From the NCBI GenBank assembly GCA_965178655.1, contig OZ238266.1, positions 620,001 through 684,000 of the forward strand: a DNA stretch of 64,000 bases. The letters are read 5' to 3'. The notes under the pieces are model-generated. The model saw only the letters and a list, made by a program, of their open reading frames with translations. It made no database searches and had not been told where the DNA came from. The DNA is from GCA-2733415 sp965178655. GTDB lineage: Bacteria; Bacteroidota; Bacteroidia; Flavobacteriales; Flavobacteriaceae. This document shows positions 44,003-52,965 of the stretch, in pieces. Both the position numbers and the translations under genes were made by a program. How positions within the stretch are numbered: position 1 is the stretch's first letter; each line of letters opens with the position of its first letter.

Positions 44003-44021
44003 TACCCTCTTTATAATACAT

Positions 44022-44062
44022 ATATAAAAAAACGCAAACGTAATGTTTGCGTTTTTTTATAT
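44022..44062. terminator. Terminator after sucC (bidirectional)
   Basis: Perfect 18-base inverted repeat ATATAAAAAAACGCAAAC with loop GTAAT, separating sucC from the convergent trmH-like gene. Confidence 0.8.
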
Positions 44063-44074
44063 ACAACAACTTAG

Positions 44075-44734
44075 CTATACTGCTATGTTGTTGTAATAGC
44101 GCTCCATAATTTTATCGATACTTTTAATTGATTTTTGCACCCATATTAATTTTTGGTGTTCTTTTTCTGCTGCCGACAATTGCCAATCTAATGTAGATGA
44201 ACGGAGCTTTGATGTTATAAATTGTAGTACTATAGCTGCCGACACTGAAATATTCAGACTCTCTGTAAAACCAACCATTGGTATTTTTATAAACCCATCT
44301 GCCTGTGCCATTACGCTATCACTCACGCCATCTCGTTCAGAACCAAAAAACAAAGCGCTTTTTTTAGTAAAATCGAAATCTTCTACAAAACAAGAATCAT
44401 TGTGTGGTGTAGTTACTATAATTTGATAGCCTTTTTTTCTCAAATCAGAAATACAGGCTTCTGTAGAGGCATGATAGGTTAAATCTACCCATTTTTGCGC
44501 CCCCATTGCTATTTCTTTATCTAATACGTTTTTATGCTGCACCTCAATAGCATGTGCCTGCTGTATTCCAAAAACATCACAACTTCTAATTACAGCACTT
44601 GTGTTATGCATTTGATACACATCCTCTAAAACCACTGTAAAGTAATTTGTTCTATCATCTAAAATTCTATCAAATTTAGACAGCCTTTTTGGCGTAACAA
44701 ATTCCTTTAAGTAGTTATATAATTTTAAATTCAT
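44075..44734 (-). CDS. trmH: tRNA (guanosine-2'-O)-methyltransferase, TrmH-like (SPOUT)
   Basis: A 219-residue SPOUT enzyme with the three family motifs: NTSAVIRSCDVFG (motif 1), ALFFGSERDGVSD (motif 2) and IPMVGFTESLNISVSAAIVL (motif 3). The N-terminal part (FVTPKRLSKFDRIL) matches TrmH, which 2'-O-methylates G18 of tRNA. It overlaps no neighbour; the pseudogene lies seven bases upstream on the same strand. Confidence 0.9.
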   Translation of the reverse strand: MNLKLYNYLKEFVTPKRLSKFDRILDDRTNYFTVVLEDVYQMHNTSAVIRSCDVFGIQQAHAIEVQHKNVLDKEIAMGAQKWVDLTYHASTEACISDLRKKGYQIIVTTPHNDSCFVEDFDFTKKSALFFGSERDGVSDSVMAQADGFIKIPMVGFTESLNISVSAAIVLQFITSKLRSSTLDWQLSAAEKEHQKLIWVQKSIKSIDKIMERYYNNIAV

Positions 44735-44741
44735 TTTTTAT

Positions 44742-45098
44742 TTAATCTTCTAGAAGTCCATCATCAATCCAGTCTTGAATGACTTGAGTAGTTGTTGATG
44801 AAAGTAAACCTGCTGGCGGCATTGGATAAGCACTATTAGTCATACGTGCATACAAATTACCTGATTGTGCTGCTGCTTTTACCTGAGCATAGGTTTCTAA
44901 CAATAATCCTGCCTGCGAACTTGCCCCAGAGTGACATTATATACAATTTGCACTTATTATTGGCGCAACATCAGCATTATACACTACATCTTCAGCAACT
45001 ACCGGCGGTGTTGTACTTGTGGTTTCTTCGCTAGAACAAGAACAAATTAAAGCAAATACTCCTGCTAAAACGACACTTTTAAATACTATTTTTTTCAT
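44742..45098 (-). pseudogene. Cytochrome-c-like lipoprotein with TAA inside the CxxCH haem motif
   Basis: One frame from the ATG at 45098 to the stop at 44742 encodes a 118-residue lipoprotein, interrupted only at codon 54. It has a signal peptide and lipobox (ICSC, C21), a Thr/Pro-rich linker, then NADVAPIISANCI, a TAA (44939-44937), and CHSGASSQAGLLLETYAQVK, with a MPPAGLL motif after it and a WIDDGLLED end. The TAA lies exactly at the third position of CxxCH, so haem attachment would need readthrough. The rest shows no other damage, implying a recent single-base change or a sequencing error. Similar short DUF/cytochrome-like lipoproteins occur in flavobacteria. Confidence 0.85.
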
Positions 45099-45145
45099 AA
45101 TTTAAGTTTTTATATATGCAATGTACTAATAAATAACACTCTTTA

Positions 45146-45184
45146 CAAAAAAAGCGACCCTCGCAATATATACAAGGGTCGCTT
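45146..45184 (-). terminator. Terminator after carB
   Basis: Stem AAGCGACCCT / AGGGTCGCTT with a U-rich minus-strand tail, 20 bases beyond the carB stop. Confidence 0.75.
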
Positions 45185-45203
45185 AACTAAATATTAGTCG
45201 TTT

Positions 45204-48056
45204 TTATTTGCTTAAATACATTTTACGTCTTGCGTATAAATCATAAAACTGATCATCTTTTAAGCTGTCAATAAACAATATACTCTCTCCAGTACTTTTC
45301 ATTTCAGGACCTAATTGCTTGTTAACATTAGGGAATTTATTAAATGAAAATACAGGTTGCTTTATAGCATAACCTTCTAATTGAGGGTTAAACGTAAAGT
45401 CGGTTACTTTCTTTTCTCCTAACATTACTTTAGTAGCATAATTTACATATGGTTCACCATAAGCTTTTGCTATAAAAGGCACTGTTCTTGATGCTCTTGG
45501 ATTTGCTTCAATAATATATACTTTATCATCTTTAACTGCAAACTGAATATTTATCAGCCCTTTTGTTTCTAAGGCTAAAGCAATTGTTTTGGTATGATCT
45601 TTAATCTGTTGCATTACAAATTCTCCTAAATTAAACGGAGGAAGTGTTGCATTAGAATCTCCGGAGTGTACTCCACATGGTTCAATATGCTCCATTATTC
45701 CAATAATTTGCACGTTTTCACCATCGCAAATTGCATCTGCTTCAGCTTCTATTGCACCATCTAAATAATGATCTAACAGTAATTTATTACCTGGTATTGT
45801 ACGTAATAAATCAAAAACATGCTCTTCAAGCTCTTGTTTGTTAATTACAATCTTCATTCCTTGTCCACCTAATACATACGATGGGCGAACTAGTATCGGG
45901 AAATCTAACTCATCTGCAATTACCAATGCTTCATCTACTGTTTCGGCTACACCAAATTCAGGGAATGGAATTTTATTGTCTTTCAGTATTTTAGAAAAAT
46001 GCCCTCTATCTTCTGCTAAATCTAGTGCTTTATAAGATGTTCCTATAATTTTAACACCATAACGCTCTAGCTTTTCTGCAAGTTTTAAAGCAGTTTGCCC
46101 TCCTAACTGTACAATTACACCTTCTGGTTTTTCATGACGAATAATATCATAGATATGTTCCCAAAATACCGGCTCAAAATACAACTTATCTGCAGTATCA
46201 AAATCGGTTGAAACTGTTTCTGGATTACAGTTAATCATAATGGTTTCATAACCGCATTCTGCAGCAGCTAATACACCGTGTACACAACAGTAATCAAACT
46301 CAATTCCTTGTCCGATTCTATTTGGTCCAGACCCAAGTACTATTATTTTCTTTTTATCTGATACTTCACTTTCATTATCTACAAAACGTGTACCATCTGC
46401 TAAAGATACTTCGTTTTCAAAAGTAGAATAGTAGTATGGTGTTTTTGCTTTAAATTCCGCAGCACAAGTATCTACTAATTTATATACACGATTAACATTT
46501 AACTCATCACGCTTAGTATAGACTTGGCTCTCTAAACATTTTAGCATGTGTGCTATTTGTCTATCTCCGTATCCTTTTTGTTTTGCTTCTAATAGCAAGT
46601 CTCTATTAATAGTATCTATAGTATAGGTAGAGATTTCTTTTTCTAAATGGAATAACTCTTCATACTGACGTAAGAACCACATGTCAATTTTGGTGATTTC
46701 ATGTATTCTACTTAATGGAATTCCTGTAGCAATAGCATCATAAATAACAAATACTCTATCCCAACTTGCATGGGTTAGTTTATCTATAATGGTATTGTAA
46801 TCTGTATTTCCTTTACCATCAGCTCCTAAACCATTTCGTTTTATTTCTAATGATTGTGTAGCTTTATGCAATGCTTCTTGGAATGAACGTCCAATTCCCA
46901 TTACTTCTCCTACCGATTTCATTTGTAGCCCTAGAGTTCTATCAGAACCTTCAAACTTATCAAAGTTCCAACGTGGTATTTTAACAATTACATAATCTAA
47001 AGTTGGCTCGAATAACGCTGATGTAGATTTTGTAATTTGATTTTCTAATTCATCTAAGTGGTATCCTATCGCTAATTTTGCAGCTACTTTAGCAATTGGG
47101 TATCCTGTTGCTTTTGATGCCAATGCAGACGAACGTGATACACGTGGGTTAATTTCAATAGCGATTATCTCTTCTTTATCATCTGGACTTACTGCAAACT
47201 GAACGTTACATCCTCCTGCAAAGTCACCAATACTACGCATCATATGGATAGCCATATCACGCATTTTTTGGTATGTTGTATCAGATAAGGTCATTGCTGG
47301 TGCAACGGTAATTGAATCTCCTGTATGAATACCCATTGGATCCATATTCTCAATAGAACAAATAATTACTACATTATCATTAGCATCACGAAGTAATTCT
47401 AATTCATATTCTTTCCAACCTAGTAAGGCTTTATCAATCATTACTTCATGAATAGGAGACACTTCTAAACCATGAGTTAAAAGCGCATCAAAATCTTCTT
47501 CATTATGAACAAAAGCAGCACCTGCACCACCTAGGGTAAAAGAAGCTCTAATAACTAACGGAAAACCAAATTCTTGAGCAATCTCTTTTCCTTTTAAGAA
47601 TGAGGTTGCTGTTGCTTGTGGCGCCATTGGAATTCCAATGTCATGCATTAACACTTTAAACTGCTCTCTATCTTCTGTAACATTAATAGCCTCAATATCT
47701 ACACCAATAATTTCTACATTAAAGTCTTCCCAAATTCCTTTTTCATCAGCCTCAATACACAGGTTTAATGCTGTTTGCCCTCCCATTGTAGGTAGAACGG
47801 CATCAATTTGAGGATGTTCTTTAAGAATTTCAATAATCGACTTTGTGTTTAAGGGTTTAAGATAAACATGATCTGCCATTGACGGATCAGTCATTATTGT
47901 TGCAGGGTTAGAATTAATTAAAATGGTTTCTATACCATCTTCTCTTAATGAGCGTAAGGCTTGTGTTCCTGAATAGTCAAACTCACAGGCTTGTCCAATT
48001 ACTATTGGTCCAGAACCTATTAATAAAATCGATTTTAAGTCTGTTCTTTTTGGCAT
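45204..48056 (-). CDS. carB: Carbamoyl-phosphate synthase large subunit
   Basis: A 950-residue protein with two homologous ATP-grasp halves: GSGPIVIGQACEFDYSGTQA and GSGPNRIGQGIEFDYCCVHG mark the two carboxyphosphate/carbamate domains. RASFTLGGAGAAF and RPSYVLGGQGMKIV are the ATP loops. The C-terminal allosteric domain of E. coli (1073 residues) is absent, giving the usual Bacteroidota length. With CarA (60960) it makes carbamoyl phosphate for pyrimidine and arginine synthesis. It is downstream of rpmH, with a hairpin between. Confidence 0.96.
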   Translation of the reverse strand: MPKRTDLKSILLIGSGPIVIGQACEFDYSGTQALRSLREDGIETILINSNPATIMTDPSMADHVYLKPLNTKSIIEILKEHPQIDAVLPTMGGQTALNLCIEADEKGIWEDFNVEIIGVDIEAINVTEDREQFKVLMHDIGIPMAPQATATSFLKGKEIAQEFGFPLVIRASFTLGGAGAAFVHNEEDFDALLTHGLEVSPIHEVMIDKALLGWKEYELELLRDANDNVVIICSIENMDPMGIHTGDSITVAPAMTLSDTTYQKMRDMAIHMMRSIGDFAGGCNVQFAVSPDDKEEIIAIEINPRVSRSSALASKATGYPIAKVAAKLAIGYHLDELENQITKSTSALFEPTLDYVIVKIPRWNFDKFEGSDRTLGLQMKSVGEVMGIGRSFQEALHKATQSLEIKRNGLGADGKGNTDYNTIIDKLTHASWDRVFVIYDAIATGIPLSRIHEITKIDMWFLRQYEELFHLEKEISTYTIDTINRDLLLEAKQKGYGDRQIAHMLKCLESQVYTKRDELNVNRVYKLVDTCAAEFKAKTPYYYSTFENEVSLADGTRFVDNESEVSDKKKIIVLGSGPNRIGQGIEFDYCCVHGVLAAAECGYETIMINCNPETVSTDFDTADKLYFEPVFWEHIYDIIRHEKPEGVIVQLGGQTALKLAEKLERYGVKIIGTSYKALDLAEDRGHFSKILKDNKIPFPEFGVAETVDEALVIADELDFPILVRPSYVLGGQGMKIVINKQELEEHVFDLLRTIPGNKLLLDHYLDGAIEAEADAICDGENVQIIGIMEHIEPCGVHSGDSNATLPPFNLGEFVMQQIKDHTKTIALALETKGLINIQFAVKDDKVYIIEANPRASRTVPFIAKAYGEPYVNYATKVMLGEKKVTDFTFNPQLEGYAIKQPVFSFNKFPNVNKQLGPEMKSTGESILFIDSLKDDQFYDLYARRKMYLSK

Positions 48057-48107
48057 AATGCGTAACGTAATTTATTTATGGTGCAAAAATAGGTGTTTCT
48101 TAGATAT

Positions 48108-48141
48108 AAAAAAAGGTGTTACCCATTAGGAACACCTTTTT
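48108..48141 (-). terminator. Terminator after rpmH
   Basis: Stem AAAAAAAGGTGTT / AACACCTTTTT with loop ACCCATTAGG, between rpmH and carB. Confidence 0.7.
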
Positions 48142-48161
48142 GTATTAACAATTGTTAATCA

Positions 48162-48320
48162 TTATTTTTTATGTCTTGACTCACAAGACACTGTTAATTT
48201 TTTTCTTCCTTTAGCTCTTCTTCTAGCAAGAACTTTTCTTCCATTTACTGAAGCCATTCTATCTCTAAAACCGTGTTTATTTCTTCTCTTTCTTTTTGAT
48301 GGTTGAAATGTTCTTTTCAT
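48162..48320 (-). CDS. rpmH: 50S ribosomal protein L34
   Basis: A 52-residue, Arg/Lys-rich protein: MKRTFQPSKRKRRNKHGFR then RMASVNGRKVLARRRAKGRK, an unmistakable bL34, with a short C-terminal extension CESRHKK. It is a small structural protein of the large subunit. Upstream on the minus strand lies a good promoter at 48398-48427. The carB gene follows behind a terminator. Confidence 0.97.
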   Translation of the reverse strand: MKRTFQPSKRKRRNKHGFRDRMASVNGRKVLARRRAKGRKKLTVSCESRHKK

Positions 48321-48397
48321 CGTATACTATATTTAAAAACTTTCTTACTTAATTTATTTGTATTTTAACGTGTAAATACCTCGCTAAAATGTGAGCG

Positions 48398-48427
48398 CAA
48401 ATATACAAAGAGTTTTCACTATAGCAA
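48398..48427 (-). promoter_or_regulatory. Flavobacterial promoter for rpmH
   Basis: On the minus strand TTG (48427-48425), 19-base spacer, TATATTTG (48405-48398), 78 bases before the rpmH ATG. Confidence 0.65.
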
Positions 48428-48580
48428 ACCAAAAACAGAAAAAATTAAATCTTTTTATTCTTACAAAGCACTCTTCGCAATATGCGAATGCAATAGTACA
48501 TAAACTCTAGCAACATCTAACTTCCGTTTCCAATAAAAAAATGTAGATTTGTCACTTATTAAGCATTCTAAAAAACAATT

Positions 48581-49138
48581 ATGATACACAAAAACATAAA
48601 ACTATTACTTATAGCACTTATTTTAGCTGTTGCAACATGGCAATTTACCGATGGTCATATCGGAAACGGTATTATGCTAACGCTAGTAGCTAGTTTAATT
48701 ATATTAATTTACTTTAAAAATGAATTTATTCTCGCTGCTACCTTTAAGCTTAAAAAGCATGATATGGATGGCGCTAAAGCTATTTTAGAACGAATAAAGA
48801 ATCCTGAAGGGGCGCTAACAAAAAAACAACATGGGTACTTTAATTTTTTAAAAGGACAATTTGAATATCAAGAATCTCCATTAAAGGCAGAAAAATTTTT
48901 ACGTAAAGCTATTGAATTAGGTTTAAATTTTGATCATGACATGGCTGCTGCAAAAATGTTTTTAGCAGGTATTGCCGCTAGTAAGAATCGTAAAATTGAA
49001 GCTAACAATTTATTAAGCGATGCCAAACTATTAGATAAACACGGTATGCTTACTGATCAGATAAAAATGATGAAGCAACAAATGAAAAGAGGACAGGGAC
49101 AAAGACAACACTATACTGCAGGTCAGCGCAGAAGATAA
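48581..49138 (+). CDS. Membrane-anchored TPR-like protein
   Basis: A 185-residue protein with two N-terminal helices (about 7-24 and 29-46), a DUF2892-like membrane hairpin, followed by TPR-like helical repeats (about 60-165; LKKHDMDGAKAILERIKN, SPLKAEKFLRKAIELG). The tail is basic, QGQRQHYTAGQRRR. The cytoplasmic TPR portion suggests a scaffold role, which is inferred. It stands alone with its own terminator. A -7 box TAGATTTG (48544-48551) precedes it. Confidence 0.78.
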   Translation: MIHKNIKLLLIALILAVATWQFTDGHIGNGIMLTLVASLIILIYFKNEFILAATFKLKKHDMDGAKAILERIKNPEGALTKKQHGYFNFLKGQFEYQESPLKAEKFLRKAIELGLNFDHDMAAAKMFLAGIAASKNRKIEANNLLSDAKLLDKHGMLTDQIKMMKQQMKRGQGQRQHYTAGQRRR

Positions 49139-49153
49139 ACTATTGGATATATT

Positions 49154-49193
49154 TAAAAAAAATGGGCGGTTATTAATAACCGCCCATTTTTTT
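49154..49193. terminator. Terminator, bidirectional
   Basis: Stem AAAAAAATGGGCGGTTAT / ATAACCGCCCATTTTTTT, separating the TPR-like gene from the convergent exchanger gene. Confidence 0.8.
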
Positions 49194-49210
49194 AGTTTTA
49201 TATATTGACT

Positions 49211-50152
49211 CTACATATTATGTATTGTAGTATAAATAAATACAACGTACAAACCTAGTAGCACCAGACCATCTTTCCAGTTTAACAACAACTTTCTAGG
49301 GAAGAACACTAGTGGTAGTAATAAGAACGAGATGCCTAACATCCAATATATATCTGTTGTTAATAATACTGAATCTGTTACTTCTATAGGTGTTATCATT
49401 GCTGTTATTCCTAGAACAGCTAAAATATTAAAGATATTAGACCCTACTAAGTTCCCTAAAGATATTGCTTTTTCTTTTTTAATCACAGCAATAATTGATG
49501 CTGCTAATTCTGGCACACTTGTTCCTACTGAAACTACTGTAACAGCAATAATCCGTTCACTAACTCCTAAACCTTTTGCCATTGACACAGCACCTTCTAT
49601 TAACATTTCTGATCCTGCCCAAAGCGACACACCTCCAATACTCACAAAAAGCAGTAGTTTATACAACGGAAACGACTCATCATCTTCTGGCGACTCATCT
49701 ACAACTGCCTGCTTTTGAAAACGCAGTACATAAAACAAAAAGAGTATTAAAGAAATAAAAAGCAGCAAGCCTTCGTAGAACACTATTATACCATCAAAAA
49801 ACACGAATACAAAAAGTAGTAATGACGCCATCATTAAAATAGGCCAATCGGTTTTATAAAAACTTTTTTGAATTTGAATACTTGACAATAAAACTGTTAC
49901 CCCAAGAACCAAACCTAAGTTTGCAATATTTGAACCTATCACGTTACCTAAGGCTAAATTAGAGAGTCCGTTTAACGCAGATTTAACACTTACAATAAGT
50001 TCTGGAGCAGATGTGGCAAAAGACACCACAGTCATACCAATAACAATTTTAGGGATTTGCAAACGCAATGAAAACCCTACTGCTGCCTTAAGCAAGTACT
50101 CTCCTCCGGCTATTAATAACAGTAGTCCCCCAATAATCAATAAGGTATTCAT
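49211..50152 (-). CDS. Na+/Ca2+ (K+-dependent) exchanger-family protein
   Basis: A 313-residue membrane protein of about ten helices, with the two inverted alpha-repeats GNVIGSNIANLGLVLG (about 71-86) and GNLVGSNIFNILAVLG (about 233-248), and SFATSAPELIVSV / SVGTSVPELAASI with the ion-binding acidic residues. This is the YrbG-type cation/Ca2+ antiporter. It probably exports Ca2+ in exchange for Na+. Divergent from a small gene. Confidence 0.93.
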   Translation of the reverse strand: MNTLLIIGGLLLLIAGGEYLLKAAVGFSLRLQIPKIVIGMTVVSFATSAPELIVSVKSALNGLSNLALGNVIGSNIANLGLVLGVTVLLSSIQIQKSFYKTDWPILMMASLLLFVFVFFDGIIVFYEGLLLFISLILFLFYVLRFQKQAVVDESPEDDESFPLYKLLLFVSIGGVSLWAGSEMLIEGAVSMAKGLGVSERIIAVTVVSVGTSVPELAASIIAVIKKEKAISLGNLVGSNIFNILAVLGITAMITPIEVTDSVLLTTDIYWMLGISFLLLPLVFFPRKLLLNWKDGLVLLGLYVVFIYTTIHNM

Positions 50153-50266
50153 AATTTACATTGTTTTTTTGCGAAGATACAGCATTGCTTGTATTTTAAA
50201 ATTAATTTACAAAAAAACATTTCAATACTAATGTGTTTATTACTTTTGAAGCAAATTAAAGTAATT

Positions 50267-50419
50267 ATGACTATCACTCTTTTTAAAATTCTTGCAAAAA
50301 TCAATAAGTTAGTTTTGCCAAGTTTTACAAAAAAACGTTTAGACTTAAGTAAAGCTAGTAAAATTCAAATGGCTATTTTTGGTTGGAAACTCTATGTTAC
50401 AAAGCGTGCATTAAGCTAA
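50267..50419 (+). CDS. Small conserved 50-residue protein
   Basis: A 50-residue basic protein MTITLFKILAKINKLVLPSF then TKKRLDLSKASK, with MAIFGWKLYVTKRALS at the end. From memory, similar short proteins occur in other Flavobacteriaceae (sometimes mislabelled SsrA-binding). A -7 box TACTTTTG (50241-50248) lies 18 bases before the ATG at 50267; longer starts upstream lack support. Its stop overlaps the stop of the convergent acyltransferase by four bases. Function unknown. Confidence 0.62.
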   Translation: MTITLFKILAKINKLVLPSFTKKRLDLSKASKIQMAIFGWKLYVTKRALS

Positions 50420-51150
50420 GACTTATACAGGTCTGCTACTATTGTTTTTTCAACCTGAGTAACTAGCAACTCAAAAGGCTTGCTATTTACTGCAACTGGC
50501 TGGTGTACTTTTACATTTATAGGACTACCTAAACCAAACGGAAAGATCCCGTATTTAAACACTTTCCAAGAATTGTTTATTGTTATTGGAACAATATGCG
50601 CCTCAGGATTATGCTTTATAATCATTTTTAATCCATTTACATGAAACGGTAGTGCTTTTCCGTCTTTACTACGTGTGCCTTCTGGAAATATTGCTGCCGC
50701 CCATTTTTTGTCATGAATGCGCTTAGAATACTTAGACATCTCTACAATTGCTTGTTTGGCATTTTTTCTATCAATTAATGCTGCACCACTTTTTTTTAGA
50801 CTAAACGATATACTAGGAGTACCTGAACCCAACTCTTTTTTAGCAACAAATTTTGGTTGGTGTTTTCTAAAATACCACGAAATAATTGGGATATCAAAAA
50901 AACCTTGATGATTCATCACTAAAATTAGCGTCTTATCTTCTGGCAAATTATGCAACTGATTAAATGACACCCTAACACCTATTAGCAACAACGCCTTAAA
51001 AAGAAAAAACAGCAAAACATCTGATGTTTTTTTGAGTGCATTTTCTCCAAATACATAAAAAGCCACCCATTGTAGTGGATGAAAAACAAACAATAATAGT
51101 ATGGATATAAAACCAAAAAACGGCGATAAAATATAACTCAAAAGTTTCAT
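50416..51150 (-). CDS. plsC: 1-acyl-sn-glycerol-3-phosphate acyltransferase (PlsC)
   Basis: A 244-residue acyltransferase with an N-terminal membrane region (about 5-35, 45-60), the catalytic NHQGFFD box (about 80-86) and FPEGTRSKDG (about 153-162), and GSGTPSISFSLKKSGAALIDR between. It makes phosphatidic acid from lysophosphatidic acid. Compared with the family member at 5232, it has the canonical FPEGT sequence, so it is the better candidate for the essential PlsC. Confidence 0.92.
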   Translation of the reverse strand: MKLLSYILSPFFGFISILLLFVFHPLQWVAFYVFGENALKKTSDVLLFFLFKALLLIGVRVSFNQLHNLPEDKTLILVMNHQGFFDIPIISWYFRKHQPKFVAKKELGSGTPSISFSLKKSGAALIDRKNAKQAIVEMSKYSKRIHDKKWAAAIFPEGTRSKDGKALPFHVNGLKMIIKHNPEAHIVPITINNSWKVFKYGIFPFGLGSPINVKVHQPVAVNSKPFELLVTQVEKTIVADLYKS

Positions 51151-51266
51151 ACTAGATTTAGGTATAGCTCTAAAATTGAAAACGTGAATATACTATTTTT
51201 TTTATTACCATTGGAAAATCTTACATTTGTATGGCACACATTTTTCTTCAAACATAAAAACAATAA

Positions 51267-51632
51267 ATGAAAGCACTATTAATGGTTTTTTTAGGAGGAG
51301 GCATAGGGAGCTCTCTGAGATATTTAATACACAAAGGATTAACCCCATATTCCGGTAGCATTCCTTACGGGACCTTTTTTGCTAATACACTTGGCGCTTT
51401 ATTTATTGGAGTTGTTTTAGGATTCTCTGCTAAAGAAAACATGCTCTCCCAAAACCAAACATTATTCTTAGCTACAGGTATTTGTGGTGGGTTTACCACA
51501 TTTTCTACTTTTGCTTATGAAAACCATCAGCTTTTAAAATCGGGCGATTTTATGTCTTTTATACTATATACTATTGCTAGTTTTAGTATTGGCATTGCTG
51601 CTGTAGCGTTTGGTATTTACCTTGTTAAATAA
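51267..51632 (+). CDS. crcB: Fluoride exporter CrcB/FluC
   Basis: A 121-residue four-helix protein with GGGIGSSLRYL (about 9-19), GTFFANTLGALFIG (Asn of the fluoride pore) and GICGGFTTFSTFAYE (about 71-85), all characteristic of the Fluc family. It forms a dimeric channel that expels fluoride. No fluoride riboswitch is visible upstream. A -7 box TACATTTG (51222-51229) precedes it. It converges with the DUF1684 gene at adjacent bases. Confidence 0.93.
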   Translation: MKALLMVFLGGGIGSSLRYLIHKGLTPYSGSIPYGTFFANTLGALFIGVVLGFSAKENMLSQNQTLFLATGICGGFTTFSTFAYENHQLLKSGDFMSFILYTIASFSIGIAAVAFGIYLVK

Positions 51633-52235
51633 CTAATGTTTATTATAGGCTTTTACGCCTGCTGTAATTGCGATTTTTAAATGATTCTCAATAGGGGGAA
51701 TTGGACAAGAATATCGTGAAGAATATGCGCAATACGGATTATAGGCTTTATTAAAATCTATCACAACTGTTTTGCTTTCTGGTATTTTAAAGTCTAAGTA
51801 ACGTCCGCCACCATAACTGGTTTCTCCGTTAGTTTCATCTGTAAACGGTACAAACAAATAATCGGCATATTCTGAATTTTCTTTAGTACTAGGGCTCTGG
51901 TACACATTTAACACTAATGTCTTTCCTTTTAATTTAAAGTGAAGCTCGCCATATTTTACATACTCTGGCAATCTATCTGTAGAGGTCTTCATTAAAAACG
52001 GAGTGGTATTATCCGTTCTAACAAATGTAGCAGTAACACTAAAATTTAAGTCTATTTCAAAAAAATCTAGTGATTTAAATTTTGCTCTATCAGCATTTGT
52101 TAACGGAGAACTCTCTTTTGATTTAAAAATAGTATTCTGAGATTCTTGGTAAGTTTTTAGTGCTGAGATAGTAGAATTGGTTTGTGCAAAACTACATTGC
52201 AGCATTATAAGTAGTAAGAAAGATAAATATTTCAT
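51633..52235 (-). CDS. DUF1684 family secreted protein
   Basis: A 200-residue protein with a signal peptide (about 1-17, ending SFAQ), then SPLTNADRAKFKSLDFFEID, YLFVPFTDETNGETSYGGGR and DFNKAYNPYCAYSSRYSCPIPP near the C-terminus, the hallmark of DUF1684 with its conserved Cys pair and Asn-Pro-Tyr. Its function is unknown. It follows the SigZ-like sigma factor (50 bases) on the same strand. Confidence 0.87.
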   Translation of the reverse strand: MKYLSFLLLIMLQCSFAQTNSTISALKTYQESQNTIFKSKESSPLTNADRAKFKSLDFFEIDLNFSVTATFVRTDNTTPFLMKTSTDRLPEYVKYGELHFKLKGKTLVLNVYQSPSTKENSEYADYLFVPFTDETNGETSYGGGRYLDFKIPESKTVVIDFNKAYNPYCAYSSRYSCPIPPIENHLKIAITAGVKAYNKH

Positions 52236-52285
52236 TGTAATCAGGGTTATATATCACCCAAAGATACTTTATTATTTATTAGCAT

Positions 52286-52828
52286 TCAATTACAAACTTT
52301 ACAATCTTTTTTATCCTTTACCTCTCCTACCAAATACCCTTTTTCATTAAAAGTATAGTCGCAACAATCAACAAACCCGTTAGCTACAAGTTTTTTGGCA
52401 CGCTGAATTTGAGATTTCACTGTTGACAAAGGTAGGCCTAACTTTTTGGCTATTTCTGTTTGCTTCATGCCTTTTATAACATTTAAAAATAGTGGCGTTC
52501 TATATTTTTTTGGCAAACTTTTTATAATGCCCTGCAAACAATCTTCTTCGGTATGTTTATTGACTTCAAAAGGCTCTTCAGCGGCATCATTATCTAGTAA
52601 AGGCACTTCTTTTTTTGCTTTTCTAAAGTAGTCTAGAGTGGTGTTGCGGGCAATACTTAACAACCATGATTTTGCTTTGTCTTTATTCTTTAGGCTTTCA
52701 ATTTTTGTATAGGCCTTTATAAATGTTTCTTGAACAAGATCATCTGCGTGCTGTTTATCATTTACTTTACTTAAAATAAAATGCAGAACGTCTTTATGAT
52801 ATATTCTCCATAAGCTATTACTATCCAT
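52286..52828 (-). CDS. sigZ: ECF RNA polymerase sigma factor, SigZ-like with cysteine-rich tail
   Basis: A 180-residue ECF sigma factor: region 2 (about 10-75; ADDLVQETFIKAYTKI, KSWLLSIARNTTLDYFRK) and region 4 (about 100-150; GMKQTEIAKKLGLPLSTVKSQI). The extension beyond region 4 carries four cysteines (VDCCDY, then DCKVCN at the C-terminus), as I recall for the SigZ family. These could bind metal or sense thiol state. Upstream lies, originally, the cysteine-rich peptide gene now separated by an IS3 element. Confidence 0.9.
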   Translation of the reverse strand: MDSNSLWRIYHKDVLHFILSKVNDKQHADDLVQETFIKAYTKIESLKNKDKAKSWLLSIARNTTLDYFRKAKKEVPLLDNDAAEEPFEVNKHTEEDCLQGIIKSLPKKYRTPLFLNVIKGMKQTEIAKKLGLPLSTVKSQIQRAKKLVANGFVDCCDYTFNEKGYLVGEVKDKKDCKVCN

Positions 52829-52875
52829 ATTGCGTAGTATAATTTTGTTTCCGATAAGTTACGGAATAAAACAAT

Positions 52876-52912
52876 AAAGCACTCGTAGAGGTATCTCCTC
52901 TAGGAGTGCTTT
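52876..52912. terminator. Hairpin between sigZ and the IS element
   Basis: Stem AAAGCACTCGTAGAGG / CCTCTAGGAGTGCTTT (one G-G mismatch), loop TATCT, T tract on the plus side. Before the IS inserted it stood directly beyond the stop of the cysteine-rich peptide gene, so it was probably that gene's terminator. Confidence 0.7.
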
Positions 52913-52965
52913 TTAATTAACAATGTCCCGTCCTGAAATAGCGTTACACATAAAAACGTTAAAAA

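Noticed and set aside
44930..44945. Recoding of the in-frame TAA as selenocysteine or pyrrolysine
   Set aside because: Those use TGA and TAG; TAA has no known recoding of that kind in this group, and no stem-loop typical of such signals is seen.
44846..45034. Plus-strand open frame over the cytochrome pseudogene
   Set aside because: The minus-strand frame has a lipoprotein signal and cytochrome motif on both sides of one stop; the plus frame has neither.
51150..51266. Fluoride riboswitch upstream of crcB
   Set aside because: The 116 bases before crcB show no GGCGAUGG-like core or the expected pseudoknot partner; only a -7 box is found.
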